From Aquilaria yunnanensis (taxonomy: Eukaryota; Streptophyta; Magnoliopsida; Malvales; Thymelaeaceae), in the NCBI GenBank assembly GCA_039654915.1, contig CM077597.1, positions 85,190,001 through 85,254,000 on the forward strand: DNA of 64,000 nucleotides, read 5' to 3'. Numbering within the stretch: the first letter of the stretch is position 1; the number at the start of each line of letters is the position of its first letter. A program made the position numbers and the translations under genes. This document shows, piece after piece, positions 20,938-33,985 of the stretch. The notes under the pieces were generated by a model that searched no databases, was not told the DNA's origin, and saw nothing but the letters and a program-made list of their open reading frames with translations.

Positions 20938-22207
20938 TGCTTGTCCTATTTGTCCTTTAGCTAAGCAAACTCGTCTACCTTTATTCTTAGCTCCATTTCA
21001 TCTGCCAAACCTTTTAATCTTATTCATTGTGATATTTGGAGTCTTTATAAGCATCCATCTCTTTTTGGTGCTCATTATTTTCTTACAATCGTTGATGATT
21101 TTTCATGGTTCACTTAGGTTTTTTTAATGCGTCATAAGCATAAGACATAATCTTTATGAAAAATTTTATTTTCCTTTGTCTCTACCCAATTTTCTACTTG
21201 TTTGTACTTATAATAATGGAGAATTCATCTCATTGCAAAATTTTTTCAATAAAAAAAGAGTAATTTTTCAACAATCTTGCATTTATACACCTCAACAAAA
21301 TGGGGTTGTAGAGCACAAACATTGTCATATTCTTGAAATTGCATAGGCTTTAAAAATGCATGCTAATCTTTCCCCAAAATTTTGGGGAGAATGTGTTTTC
21401 ACCGCTGTGCACATTATTAATAGGGTGCTCACACTGATTCTTTCTTTCAAAACTCATTTTGAGCGTTTTTTCTCTAAATCACCATCATTTTCACATCTTC
21501 AAGTTTTTGGTTGTTTAGCCAATGCTACCAATGTCGACCCTTCCCAAAAATCTAATAATTACCCTAAAAAATTTATTTTCATCGATTATCATGTCAGTTC
21601 AAAGGCTTATAAGCTTTACGATATTTCCACTCATAAAGTTTTCGCTAGTCAAGATGTGAAATTTTATGAACATGTTTTTCCGTATAATATAATTCAAACT
21701 CCTCATTCTGGTCAGTCCCAACCAAACAACCCTATACCCTATCATTTCTTTGAGGCAAACGCGTCTTCCGATCACCACCTTGTCCCTCCAAAAAATTCCA
21801 ATCCATCTCCAGTTGATAATGATACAATCACCACCAACCCAACTCCAGCTCCTCTTAAAACCTATACTCACCATCCCAAAGATATTTCTACAACTTCTCT
21901 AAAAATCCCAGAATCCACAATTCCTGAACCAAAATCACCGATTCCATTATTATCAAGTCTGTCTAACCCATCCCTTGTTTTTCCTAGTCTACCACCACCA
22001 CCACCCTCACATAAGCCTCTTTGTCACTCTAATTACCCCCATAATCCACAGGTAAAATTACAAGATTACGTTTGCTCTCAGGTCATGCATGCTAGCCCCA
22101 ACCAATCAAATTCTTTACTTCTAAGTCCGAAAAAAAAAACACTCAATATCCGCTTTCCAATTATGTATCTTATCATCGATACAAGCCTGAGCACAAATCT
22201 TTCATAG
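20938..22207 (+). pseudogene. Copia 2 integrase
   Basis: The finger CPICPLAKQTRLP starts at about 20943. The core is spread over two frames up to 21350 (remnants of the DDFS.TW, NGEF and TPQQNGV..H motifs). The C-terminal part is an intact 283-residue frame from 21356 (PKFWGECVFTAVHIINRVL, HLQVFGCLANATN, SSKAYKLYDISTHKV). A long proline/serine-rich linker leads towards the RT. Confidence 0.8.
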
Positions 22208-22269
22208 CTCATGTTAGCCAATTTGTTGAACCACATTCCTACACCGAAGTTGCCACTCATCTTGAATGG

Positions 22270-23148
22270 CAGGCAGCAATGCAATCAAAACTATAGGTGC
22301 TCGAGGCTAATGGTACATGGACTCTCGCCCTTCTTCTAGTTGGTAAAATACCAATTAGCTGTCGTTGGGTCTATAAAATCAAGCACAAGTCTGATGGTTC
22401 CATTGAGAGATATAAACCCCGATTGGTGGCTAAGGGATTCACTCAATTGGAAGGTGTTGATTATCAAGATACATTCGCTCTTATTGCCAAGATCATTTAT
22501 GTTTGTTGTTTGCTTGCCTTTGCAGCTGCTCAAGGTTGGTCCCTCCACCAGTTAGATGTCAACAATGCATTCTTCTATGGAGATCTTCAGGAAGAAATAT
22601 ATATGTCTCCTCCCCCAAGGCTTCGGAGACAGAAAGAGGAACATCTGGTTTGTTGTCTACATAAATTGCTCTATGGTTTGAAGCAAGCCTCATGCCAGTG
22701 GTTCGCAAAATTCTTAGAAGCCATTTGATCAGTTGGTTATGTGCAATATAAAGCTAACCGCTCATTATTCATCAAGAGACAAGGTAAGTCTTTTATAGCT
22801 CTTTTGATATATATTGATAACATCCTAATTACCGGAAATGATCCTGAGAGTATTACTGATATAAAAACGTTTCTACATAATAATTTCCGTCTTAAGGATC
22901 TTAGTGAATTGAAGTATTTTCTAGGAATTGAAATTTCTACTTCTAGAAATGGGATTTTTATCTCTCAACAGAAGTATGCAGTAGAAATTATCAAAGATGC
23001 TAGGCTGTTGGGTGAGGTTCCCATTGATATTCCTATGGATAAAGGTTTGAAGTTAAGGCCAGATATCACATCTTCTATACATGTCTTGAGTAGGTTTATG
23101 CACCAACTTCGTAAACTTCATATGGAGGTAGCTCTTCAAGTTATCTGA
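22270..23148 (+). pseudogene. Copia 2 reverse transcriptase
   Basis: Frame 22297-22728 carries [38 protein letters not shown] and [15 protein letters not shown]. After a stop, frame 22741-23148 carries LLIYIDNILITGND (family YVDD; here YIDN, so the second catalytic Asp is changed) and LKYFLGIEISTSRNGIFISQ. Confidence 0.85.
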
Positions 23149-23154
23149 TATTTG

Positions 23155-23680
23155 AAAGGTGTACCTCACAGGGGTTTATTCTTATCCTCAGATAATGATT
23201 TCAGATTACGAGCGTACTGTGATTCTGATTGGGCAGGATGTCCACTCACTAGAAGGTATACTATGGGGTACTGTGTTTTCCTTGGACCTTCATTGATATC
23301 TTGGAGATTAAAATGACAGCAAACAGTGTTGTTTTCTTTAGCCGAGGCCGAGTATGGCGCAATGATTGGAGCTTGTTGTGAGTTAACATGGCTTCGATAT
23401 CTGTTAGAGACTTGGACTTGTCCATCATAAACCTGCCACATTACATTGTGATAATAAGGCTGTGTTGCACATTGCAGCCAACCCAGTCTTCCATGAGTGA
23501 ACTAGGCACATTGAGATGGATTGCCACTACATCAGGGACAAGATCCAATATCGTTCTGTAGCTATAAAGTTTGTGAATACTGGTCTTCAATTGACAAATA
23601 TTCTAACCAAACCTTTGGGAAATGAGGTTTTCATACCTATGGTTCACAAGTTAGGAGTGCAGAATATCCAGTCTTCAACT
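23155..23680 (+). pseudogene. Copia 2 RNase H
   Basis: The plus strand reads YCDSDWAGCPLTRR, a frame with a stop after SWRLK, then LAEAEYGAMIGACCELTWL and HCDNKAVLHIA, the usual copia RNase H landmarks, in interrupted frames. Confidence 0.75.
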
Positions 23681-23859
23681 TGAGGAGGAGTGTTGGAAAG
23701 TCAAATCTGTCATTTGTATTAATAGTAAATACATATTTTTTTTCTTATGTATTCCTTGATTGTAGCAGTGATAGAAGGTAGCAAATTATATATATATATC
23801 CCTTCTCAAACATCAATGAAATTTATTCCAACCAATTCAGTCTTTCTTTCATCTTTTCA
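23681..23859 (+). repeat. Copia 2 polypurine tract and 3' LTR
   Basis: TGAGGAGGAG (23681-23690) directly precedes TGTTGGAAAG, a typical copia LTR start. The LTR contains a tatatatata box at about 23790 and ends near ...TTTTCA (23859). No second copy is present, so the right border is approximate. Confidence 0.65.
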
Positions 23860-23934
23860 CCAAGTAATCTCCATCATGGATTAAATGCATGTATGCTTTA
23901 TTTGTCACATATGAAGAAAACTTAAAGTTCTGGA

Positions 23935-26345
23935 CCAAATGTTCAAGTTGTTGTAGTTGTGACTCCTCCCAAGTCCCAATCTCTTAGTCTCCTACGCAAC
24001 TTCCAATTCCATTCCCAATTCCTCTCTCTACAACTTCTTCTATTACTCACCTTGCAATTACCCACTATTTCTAAGGAGTAAAGACTAAGAAACTTTGACT
24101 GTAAACTCTCTTCCCCCACCCAAATATCTCTCCATAATCTCACTACCTAACCATCCCCAACATTCTAGGGGAAAGCCCTAACAAAGTTTAAGCCTAGACC
24201 CTCAATCTCATATCCCACCCTAATAATGCCACTCCAAACTCTTCATTTATTTCTTCTTTCACCCTCTTCTCGCCCACCTTCCTCACCATATAAAGATACC
24301 ATTACTCTATTCCAAAGTAAGCTTACTTCTAACTTGAACCGCCACCACCATTTACTAAGTAAGGCTAAATTTCTAGCTTTTAAACTACCCACACACAAGC
24401 CTCCATCTTTTTCCGCTGCTAACAGCATTTTCCACGCTACCTAACCTATTTTCCTACCCTCTCCAATCACCCTCCCCCTCCCCCCCCCCCCCCCCCAAAA
24501 GTAAGAATTTTGCAAGCTTTCAGAAAGTTTAAGAACATTTACAATGGTGCTAAATATTGTGAAGAAAAACAGGGAGACATTACTCAACATGGATATCATT
24601 AGGGTAATTCTACCACCAATGGAAAGCAAAATTTAAGCTCCATCGATTGAGCCTCTCCTTAAATTTTCTCACTATATGCTGCCAAGAACTTTGCCTTCTC
24701 ATGCTTGCACCAATTGGCAAACCTAGGTATATGAATGGGGGTTTCTCTGTTTTACAATGCAAGATTTCAGCAGTCCAGGTAACGTCTGAATCAACCACCC
24801 CAGCACCATATAATTTTCTCTCTGACATGTTTACTTTGAGGCCCAAAGCAAGCTAAAAAAACTTAAGTACTTGTCTGAGATTTAGCATGTTTTCCATATT
24901 CCAAAGACCCATAAACAAAGTCTCATCAGCAAATTGCAAGTGTGTTAGTTCCAGCCTTTATCTGCACTTTGTGATTCACCAATGATCTGCCCAATCATTC
25001 GTTTCATCCTTTCTGCAAGCGACTTGGCAATATTTTTGTACATTCTCACGATTAGACTAATCGGCATATAGTCTGTTAGTCCAACTAGGTTTACTTTATT
25101 TGGTACCACCGTGGCAGAGGAACAATTGAATTCTTTTTCAAGTTTACTGCTCTTGAAGAACTCATACACAAAATTCATAATCTTTTCTTTGAAAAAGCAA
25201 ACGAAAAGCCATTTGGTGGCCTAGCTGCTTTTAAGCTACCACATATCAGTATTGTCGCCAATATTTCTTCTTTAGATAAAGGCTTCTCAAGTTCAGCTCT
25301 CATTTGAGGAGAAATCTGCTTGAATTTGCTGCTTTTAAAGTTTGGTCTACTGTAATTTTCCTCCATAAATATCTTTCTAAAAGATTCATACACTTCAGCT
25401 TTGATGCATTCCGGTTCTTCCACCCAAAGCCCCCCATTGATGTTGCTTTTTGTCCTTCTATAGTCGGCAACACTATGGAAATGTTTTGTATTTTCATCTC
25501 CTTTCACAATCCATCTATCACAAGAACATTGTTTCAAGATACATTCTTTTAACCGTTCTGCTTCTATGAACTTCTTCTCAACCTCAACCCTTTACAGTAC
25601 CTCACCATCAAATAAGTCTCAATATTCAGCTATTTTGTCCCACCTTGCTACTTCTCTTGGTAGGTCATCTACTTGTTTATTTATATCCCCAAATTCCTTA
25701 GAACACCAAGCCTTTAAATGCTTCTTGAGATATTTCAGCTTCTCCATTAACACAAACCCCGGCCAACCAGTTATAGAGCTTTCTGACCACACATCCTTAA
25801 CCAAATCATCAAATGTTGGGTGCTCCATCCGAGCATTGTAGAACCTGAAAGGTGATGAGCCAAAGTCCTTTTAGTTTTGCTTCAGAACAATTGGACAGTG
25901 ATATAAAAGTCCTTTGTGAAGTGCAAATAGTACTGATTTAGACCATTTTCCAAGAAATCATCTGACATTAAAATTTTGTTGATTCTGCTCAATTTTGCAC
26001 CGTCCTTAGAGTACTGAGTGAATTTTCTTCCACCAAGCTGAAGATCAGTCAGACCGAATTCAGCAATGAAGTCATTGAATAGATCAGCATCCCGTTGCAC
26101 AAAATGGCATCCTTTGATCTCTTCTTTCCTTATTACAGAATTAAAGTCTCCACACAGGTACCAAAACCCCTGATATTGGCTTTTGCAATCTAATATATTC
26201 CTCCATAACTCTTGTTTCTTAGATAAATTGGAAATTGGAGATTCTCGAACAGGGTTGGAAGCTACAAATTTTGGAAAGGAATGTGAAGAGGCCATAAATC
26301 CTGGGAAGAAATGAATTTGTGCCACCAACAGAGACGAGAATGGGC
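23935..26345 (-). mobile_element. Large L1-like LINE, internally deleted
   Basis: The minus strand keeps the order endonuclease (26328-25882), linker, RT N-terminus (25537-24945), RT palm after a deletion (24940-24610) and the post-RT region (24428-23943). The RT shows LTHLQFADETLFMG, i.e. FADE where the family has FADD, followed by PPFIYLGLPIGASMRRQSSW. The centre of the RT between the GESQSA block (about 24960) and FADE is deleted. A run of 17 C lies at 24480-24496. No 3' tail or target-site duplication was identified. Confidence 0.85.
25882..26328 (-). pseudogene. LINE apurinic/apyrimidinic-type endonuclease fragment
   Basis: 148-residue minus-strand frame with WYLCGDFNSVIRKEE and LTDLQLGGRKFTQYSKDG, the GDFN and (F/Y)TW-like positions of L1 endonucleases. 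The N-terminal third of the endonuclease is missing. It belongs to the LINE at 23935-26345. Confidence 0.75.
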
Positions 26346-26389
26346 CACAAACTCAGACAAATCTAGCCCAAAATAAAAATAAGGAGGGC

Positions 26390-27473
26390 CTCGTGGACGC
26401 AAATCAAACGTGCTCCAATATGGTAAGTGAGGATTCCTCTAATGGAATGGACCAAGAAGGAAGGTTGGTAGTGATAAGGACCGCAAACAAGGAGTTCACA
26501 ATTGGACATGGGGGAACCTCGGATTTTGACTGTGTTTCTAAATATTACCGAACCTTTATTCCTTTTCTTGGAAGTCTTAAATTAATTATTCCTATACTTT
26601 GGAAAAGAAAAATTAAAATAGAAGTTCACATTACTATTCATTTATCATATAAGAAAACATGCTAAAAATAATTTTTAAAAAAAATTTTATAAAAATGTAA
26701 AATGCATTCTATATTTATCTTAGTGAAAGCACATCATAACACTAACAAAGAGGGTACTGATATAATTTCAAAACTAATTTCCATTATTTTGCTAGTTCTG
26801 CTTCCGTTTAAATATCAGGAGCAGACATACCCATATTGTTATGGCGCAAATTAGATCTTCTAATTAAATGAATCCTCTGAATTTCGGGGGGTTCACCATC
26901 ATCAACCGGTTCAGGTTGGACCATCACAATGATAGTTAACGGACCAAAAAGACGAGACGAAACTACTGTCTATGACCAGTAAAAGACCCTGTCTCCTCTA
27001 GCCGGTTTCCATATTTTAGTGGGTGGCTAAAATGGCTACTTAAGACTGTTGATAAACTCTGAGTTCTTATTTCCATACATATATCTTTCACGAGGATAAT
27101 TTTTGAATCTGTGACTAAGAGCCACCACTAGTTTTCATGTGAAAAAGACATAATTACCATTAGATGTAATCATGTTTTAGATATATATTCATTTAGATTA
27201 GAAATTTTTACTTTATGGAAATAGAATTTGGGTAAAGATAGAAATAGACTGATATTATCGAATTTACTATCTTTTCATAGAAGTAGTAATTATCATAATG
27301 ATTTTATTTGGTTCATCTTTTTTCACTTTCAAACACTCATCTATTCTTTATTCTCTCTCTTCAATCTCCCTCATCAATCGCTCAACTTCCTTGCTCCTAA
27401 ATCTAATCCTCAATCTCTATAAAAACTTGATTGGGTTCATTGTAGTGAGCTTATTTACCATTCTCACCATTTG
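26390..27473. other. Intergenic DNA, nothing recognised
   Basis: A 90-codon plus-strand frame at 26393 has no recognisable domain. Pyrimidine-rich sequence at about 27290-27430 is not followed by a gene. Confidence 0.4.
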
Positions 27474-27498
27474 CACTACAAGAAAATAGCATATTTGC
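27474..27498. mobile_element. CACTA terminus cut off by an LTR insertion
   Basis: CACTACAAGAAAATAGC at 27474 is a canonical plant CACTA TIR. Only 25 bp are present before the LTR element begins. The interrupted sequence resumes at 34575 after the target-site duplication. Confidence 0.65.
27494..27498. repeat. Target-site duplication TTTGC, left
   Basis: The same 5-mer at 34575-34579 flanks the LTR element. Confidence 0.75.
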
Positions 27499-27911
27499 TG
27501 TCATACCCCAAAACTTACCCTAATAGTTTCAGGACAATGATGCGATGCACATTTTAAGAAATCAATTTCTTCCAACATACAAGGCTACAAATATGCTAAA
27601 TAAATCCAAATAATCATCACATGTAATCCAAACTTATTACTTATCTTTAGAATTGAGTGGGAAACCAATTACAACTGAAAATTTCACACATAAAATATTT
27701 CTAACCTAAGAGCATTCATTAAATCTCAATTTAATGCTATCTCAAATAGCTAACATTATATTAGTTGCTACTTGCATGAGTGGGAAACAAGAAGATAAGC
27801 ATGAATGCCTAGTAAGCAGCAGGTTGTCTACCACTCTATAAAACATAAAAATAATTCATAAAATATATAACATGGAGATCAAGCGAAAAAAATCTTATCA
27901 AAAATATCATA

Positions 27912-30900
27912 TGTAAAGACTCTCCTAGTGTCTCGTCTACTTTGAATGTCGAGGTAAGTAAATCCCAATTTATTTCCCTCAAATAAGTTTTATTAAGAAA
28001 GGAAAGCAAGCTAAGTAAGGATTAAGTTGAGTTCCAAAGTGTGATTGCCACCTAAAGGCCAAAGAGGGAAAAATGATAATTTTGACCTAAACCAATGGCA
28101 TGACAGTAATTTCAATGAAATTAGGTTCATGCAAGTGTTTTGAGCTAAATGAGTTAAGACCTTAACTATTTATAGCCATTTGAGCCAAAAGTGAAAGTTA
28201 AGGGTGAAAAAAATGCACCAAGTGTCAAATTGAGCTATTATGTCTTATAATAGCTTAAGTGCTTAAGGGCAAAGTGTTTTGGTAAAAAAAGCTTTTTTTT
28301 TTTTTTTTTGTACCAAGGAATGATAGTGTGGGAAGAGTTTAAGTGGCCTCAGTGAATCAAAGTTAAGGTTGGGGGCCAAAGTGTCAAGTGGAAGAGAGTT
28401 GGGTTAATGTAAAGAGGTTGGCTATATAAATGGAAGAGATGACAGTATTCATCATCTCTCCCATTTTCCATTTTCGTAGCTCTTTCTCCTCCATAGCTCT
28501 CCACCTTCAAAGGTCCAATTCTAGCCAAAATTCCATGAAAATTGATGGTCCCAAGGCCAACCCAACAAGCCCTTAGCTCAGTTTTTGTGTATATGGTGCA
28601 TTTGGAGTTATTCTTGCAAGTTTTTTGTTCAAACACAAAGGTAAGCATCTTTGACCCTTGTGGGTTAGTTCTAAGACTGTTAAATGATTAGAAATGGTCT
28701 TAATTTCATGTCCTTGGTGTCCAATTTGGTTAAATTCAGGTTTAGAACTCAAAGGAACTCTTTGGAGCTCAAGCGTGCTTGTTGCTTGTTTTTTGCTTTA
28801 AGGATGATTTGATGTAAGGGATTTATGTTAATTCAACTCAAATAATTCATACAAATGTTGTATTACATGTGGGAATGAAGTAGAAATAAGACCCATATGA
28901 ATTGACTTTGGGGATAGGAAGATTGGGCAAGTTTCATGGAAGTTCGCACGCAGTCGCACAATGCTGTAGAGCATTGGCGATGACACCATTTAGCGAAGTG
29001 TTGCTATTGGTGATGCATCGCTGAAGGCGTCACCAAGGCATAAGTCATTCAAGCTCAAGGCATCCTAAGAATGTCTCAATCTCTCAGTTATCATCCTTAG
29101 GCCAATTTAAGATGTTTCGTAGCCTCGGTTGAGTCTATAACTCATTCCTAAGTTAGGAATTATGCATTATTTAGGTTGTAGCTAAGTGATGTGGTTAAGG
29201 TAGGGTAAATAATGGTGACTAAGGGGGTTAAAGTAGTTAAGTTGTTAAGGGAGCACTAAGGGGATTAAGTTGGTTTTGAAACTCTTTGTTGGTCCAAGTG
29301 GAAGGTCTTAGACCTTTAGGCAATCGGAAGAAAACTTAAGAGGATCTCAACCAAACCTTATGGTTTGGTAAGTAAGCCACTAAAAAGCCCTTGAGCTTGG
29401 CAAGTTGGACCACATAAGGTAGATACCCTGCACAATAGGTTAAAGGAAGAGACGGATAAGGAAGGAGTAAGCAGTGACTTATTCTAAGTAACTCGTCAGT
29501 GGTGGGCAAAGGTTAAGTAAGTGACGACTTACTCTACGGCACCCGTAAGTAAGAGGACTTCATGGGCTTATTTAAGTGCTACCATAGGATATGAGGGCCA
29601 GTATCCAGGTATATCAGCCGTCTAAACTGATGGCAAGTTTAGCACCTACAGGTATAAGGAAGTCCTAAGTGCATTTGCATGTCATATTTTATCCATCCAT
29701 CTATCCACTCATTATTTTGCATTGTTTGTTGCTTTTATTCTTGCTTCTAGTTGTGTTGTTGGTTGCTTGCTTGCTTTGTGTATGTGTGTGTATCTGTGTG
29801 TGTGTGTGTATGTTTGTATGCTTGTTGTGTTTTGCATGCTTGCATTTGTTTTCCCTTGCAGGTACCGAATCCCTTACTAAGTAATTTAGAGTACTTATCC
29901 CTTATGTGTTGTGCAAGTATTAAGTGGGCTAATCTAGCTTAACAATTGGTAAAGGGCAGCTGTTAAGGCAAAGTTTTATTAGATTGAAGGTATTCTCTAA
30001 GTAGGAAACTCCAAGTTTCTAAGTTACTTATGACATAAGCTAGTACTGAGCATAGTGTTTGCTTTACAGTTTGAGGCTAAGTGAGCACAAGAAAAGTGTA
30101 ATTCATCACTTGAGGCTAACTTGCATGGGTGAAGAGCTAAGGATGGATCTTAGTAGTATATGTTACTTCTTCTAAATGTATGGTATTTACATACAAAGAG
30201 ATTGCCTCTACTAGTATCCATTGGTGTGTATAACACTAAGGTTACTTTTGGGTGCATATAAGATTGAGGTGTTTGTACAAAGTTGTTACTTGAAGTTAAA
30301 GCAACTAAATTTTTTATGTCTTGGCTTTTTTTACTTATGTTTTATGAACCAGCATGCTACAGTTTTCTTTATAGTTTCAATTTATTTTTATTGCATAGCC
30401 AAGACAATGCATGCAAATTTCCTATGCAGGGTAGGCTGAGTAACTTGTTGCACGTAATGATTTAAGATACTTCATGAGTAATAACTAGCCAATTGTAACC
30501 TAAGTGAGATCATAGTTCCCAAGGGGCCAACCAGTGTTAGCAAATCAGGGCACTGTGGCCTTGTTCCGCCACAGTTGTATCATAGTAGGTCAGTGGTCTT
30601 AGTAGAGACAATAGGTGACTAAGATCCAAATGTGTCCTTGTACTAAGTGTGGTTAGTACTACTTATAAGTATTCCTAGAGTTGTCTTCTGGCTTTGGTTG
30701 CAGGGATATAAGTGGGAACCCAGTAAGGTGCTTATATTGAGACATGGGACCAAGTAAAGGTTCAAGTGGCCCTATGGTATTAGCCATAAGAGAAGTGGCA
30801 ATTTTTTTGTATAGTCCTAGTGGCACTATGGCATGAATGGCCCAAGGAGCATACCTAATCCTTGAAGGAAGGGAAATTGTGGTTGATGCCTCAAGGGTAA

Positions 30901-31205
30901 TGGTTGAAGTGTGTTAAGGCCTACCAATACACTGACACCAATGGAGGAATCCCCATCATAAGGGCAAGACCAAGGTCAAGGAAATGTCTACTATTTTGTG
31001 GATAAGGATTGGATTCAACAAGTAGTCGGAAAGCCCAAGGGTAAGGGCCAAAGAGCACTAAGTTACTAAGGGTGCATTGAGGCCAAGTGAACCATCATCA
31101 CCTAAGTGCAAGGGCGATATGGATACCAAGAGAGTATTAGACCATGGGGTAAGGGCTAAGGTGCACTAGGGCCATAAGTGCACCCGAGCCAAGAGAGTAA
31201 CATAG
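27912..31205 (+). mobile_element. R1 repeat, copy 2 (longest copy)
   Basis: LTR-like part 27912-30573, starting TGTAAAGACTCTCC and ending GTTCCGCCACA. It is parallel to copy 1 over its first 2.2 kb and to copies 3 and 4 over the rest. It is followed by gttgtatcatag (30574-30585), which resembles the primer-binding site TGGTATCAGAGC with changes. About 600 bp of purine-rich sequence then appear in no other copy and may be the start of the internal region. A TG-rich microsatellite lies at about 29780-29820. No ORF. It sits inside the 3' LTR of the TRIM-like element. Confidence 0.65.
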
Positions 31206-31239
31206 ATCAACTAAGAATCACCATTGGTAGAGCACCTAA

Positions 31240-33515
31240 AAGGACTAGTCTTGAACAGTACAATGCAAAATGGAATAGAACAGAATACCATGCATGGAAG
31301 GTCCATAACTATATTATCCCAGTACTCAGGCACAGGACCAACACCCACTAAAACAGAATGAAAAAATATAGATTCATATTCTTGAATATTTAAAATCCAA
31401 TGGTCCATAATAATCAAAAAATCATATTGCCAAATAACATAAGTAAAACATGCTTGATCCCATAATCATTAGAACACAAATTACATACTTAGAAACATAC
31501 ATAATACATATTTAATTATGTCTAATATATTTAAATGACAAAACTTCATAATAAACTTTCAAATAATAAAGGTGAAATTAAGAAGAAAAGTCTAAAGATT
31601 AAACATTCATAGTTTAAAACCAAAGTTTCTTAAAAAAAAAATCAATCTAATTCAATACTTTAAAAATAATAAAATGGATAACAAAATAATAATTTAAGTT
31701 TAGAATGATAGAGGCCACTTACCTAAAATTGACTTTTCAACTACCAAAACAACGATTTCGCACTTAAAATAATTATATAAATACTTATTTCAAAATCAAA
31801 TAAAATTAAGAAATAACCTGAAATTTTTCTCTGTCGGTGACCTAACTTAATATTTATGGAATCTGAGAGCTTGTAGATAGGGCTATAATTTTTCGGTTCT
31901 AGGTTGGAACTTGAAATTTTTAGACAAACTCTCCATTCGATGTACATGACGTAACCTAATCCAATCATTTAACCCGAGCCAACCTTAACCTGAAAAAAAT
32001 TGGGTTGGGTTGAGTTGTTCCAACACTGAGGTCTGGCGTCTAATGAGTGGAGGACATTGATGTCCGTCTCGGAGTCGATGGCTGAAGGCGCTAGTGAATG
32101 AGGTGGATGGAAGTCAGGGGACGGAGGGATAGTAAGGGCAGAGGAGAGCTACCGCGAGCGGAGGACTGAGGTGGATGGACGGTGGGTTGACAATCTCAGG
32201 GTGACTTAGTGAGTTAGTAGCAGCAGTAGAGCAGCAAGGCTGATGGTTGAGAGAGATGAGTCACAAGGTTGTCAAGCAGAAGCAACAGCCAACACGAGCA
32301 GGCGAGGCGACTGGTGAGTGTGCGTTGACTGAGACTGGGAGAGGGAGTTAGACTTAGGGTTAACAATGGATGGTGGGATGGGTTGGGAATAAGGTTAATT
32401 GGGGAATTAACAAATAGGTATAGTAGGCCTGGCCCGCTTAGGATAGAAATTCGGGTTTTTCATGTGGATTCGGGTGAAAACCAAACCAACCCATTTTTTT
32501 GTCTTTTTGAAATGGGTCGGTTTTAGGTTGACCCCGGATATCATTAATTCCTCTTTTTAACCCGACCCTAATCCGAAAAATTGGTTCGCATTTCGGGTTC
32601 AGACCAAATGCTTTCGCCCCTAGCCTACTTGCAAAACTAAGGTTGAAAGCCACAAGGACTAATATGGTTATTGTCCTGATTACTAGTCTCAACCATAACT
32701 TGTACTTGCAGTGATAAATTTGTAACATTTTAGCTTTTAGGAACCCGATGTACCCGTCTTCATACAGTAGCGACCCATTCGCATTTATTCGAATTTCACT
32801 CTAGAACATTATACCTTCGTTTTCTTCGTTCCAACCCACTACAGCTTGACGGAATGGATATTTTCCGGCCACACCTTACCCAAAATTGCTTTAGAGTGAT
32901 CCGTCCAAAACACTGCCAAAACATTTATTATCTCTTTCAAAATCTAAAAACTATCAAAATTTTACCCAAATAATTTTATATCCTCTTGAATTTACATAAA
33001 CATCTTTTTCACAAATATAAGAGAACTCTAAAATAGAACTCACCAAAATTACTTCTCTTGAAGAAGAGAATCCTAAACATGATCTTGAATCTTTACCTTT
33101 TCTCATTCTTGAAAAAACCACAACAATGTAAGACTAAAAATAAAACCCTATTTTTTCTTTCAAGATGGTGAGTGTGTATAACTTAGCACTCTCCTATTAT
33201 GTATCTAACTCTCTTTCTCTATTTTCTCCTTTTTTTTTTCTTTTTCCATTCTTCTTCTCCATGTTTTCTCCTTTCGTTTTCTCTTAATTTTGTTTTATTT
33301 TCTTCCACGTCCCTTTTTTCTGTTTTTAAGTTAATATTATTTTCTTCGGTCTTAATTTGGGCTTTCTTTCTTTTCTCTTTTAATCTTTTTATTATTCTTT
33401 CTCTTCTTCCCTTGAATCACCAGCCAAACTTCAATCACTAATTTTGTTCCTTAATCTTTGCGCTCTTACAATTAATCAAATAAGCTAAGCTTACTAAAAT
33501 TTTGGGGTTGTTACA
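31240..33515 (-). repeat. Right part of the split 3' LTR plus unclassified DNA
   Basis: 33190-33515 matches 34240-34574 closely (gtatctaactc, ttctcctttcgttttc, ccaaacttcaatcactaatt, aattttggggtt). The middle (31240-33190) has no partner in the other LTR, which is shortened at a tatatata run near 34238. It includes a GC-rich non-coding block at 32030-32360. Its exact origin is unclear. Confidence 0.5.
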
Positions 33516-33985
33516 TCCTTTCCCTCTTAAAATAAGTTTCATCAGCAAAACTTACATCATCAACTATAAATATTAGGTGTTTCCTATGCATCTTTTACTC
33601 ATGTTCCTATATCCAATCACCCATTTCCTTACAACCAACTTTATTCACTTTTGGTCGTCTAATACTACAAATCACCTTATCTTATAACTTCAACATGTTG
33701 GCTTCATTAATCATTTAGTCCTCCATGAAGCTTCCACTATACTACTTTGATATATTTATACCAGGGATGTCCCCAAAGCAAGAGAAGGTACTCTAATTAT
33801 ATAACTTGTGTTAGTCAATCGAAAGTAATTCAAACCAACCCATAGCTGTCATGGTCTATACTAAAAGATATTGAACAACTAAGACCTTTAAAACTATCGT
33901 CCGAACCATAAAAGAAGCCTAGCTAGCCTAAAACCCAAACTCAAGGCCTCACAGATTATCAAACCTATTGCTCTAATACCACTTC
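33516..33985 (-). other. Internal region of the TRIM-like element
   Basis: Polypurine tract AAGAGGGAAAGGA (reverse complement of 33516-33528), about 440 bp of non-coding sequence, then the primer site TGGTATTAGAGC (reverse complement of 33970-33981), one base off the initiator tRNA-Met consensus and 4 bp from the LTR. Confidence 0.75.

Larger units (their letters stand above)
20136..23859 (+). mobile_element. Ty1/copia element 2, decayed, plus strand
   Basis: Plus-strand order of protease, GAG-pre-integrase, integrase, reverse transcriptase and RNase H is complete, followed by a polypurine tract and a short 3' LTR. The 5' LTR and most of gag are missing next to the LINE at 20135. Many frameshifts. 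Confidence 0.85.

Noticed and set aside
21599..21874. Minus-strand frames inside copia 2
   Set aside because: Shadows of the integrase C-terminal coding frame on the plus strand.
24480..24496. Run of 17 C
   Set aside because: Noted as unusual but could be an assembly or slippage artefact; no feature can be based on it.
26393..26665. 90-codon plus-strand frame next to the large LINE
   Set aside because: No recognisable domain, no splice or promoter context, and a low-complexity end.
29669..29942. Frames with CVCVCV-type repeats
   Set aside because: Translation of the TG-rich microsatellite in R1 copy 2; no conservation of frame between R1 copies.
27905..30585. TATCATA on both sides of R1 copy 2 as a target-site duplication
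   Set aside because: The right-hand copy falls in a sequence that looks like a degenerate primer-binding site directly after the LTR end, so the match is probably chance.
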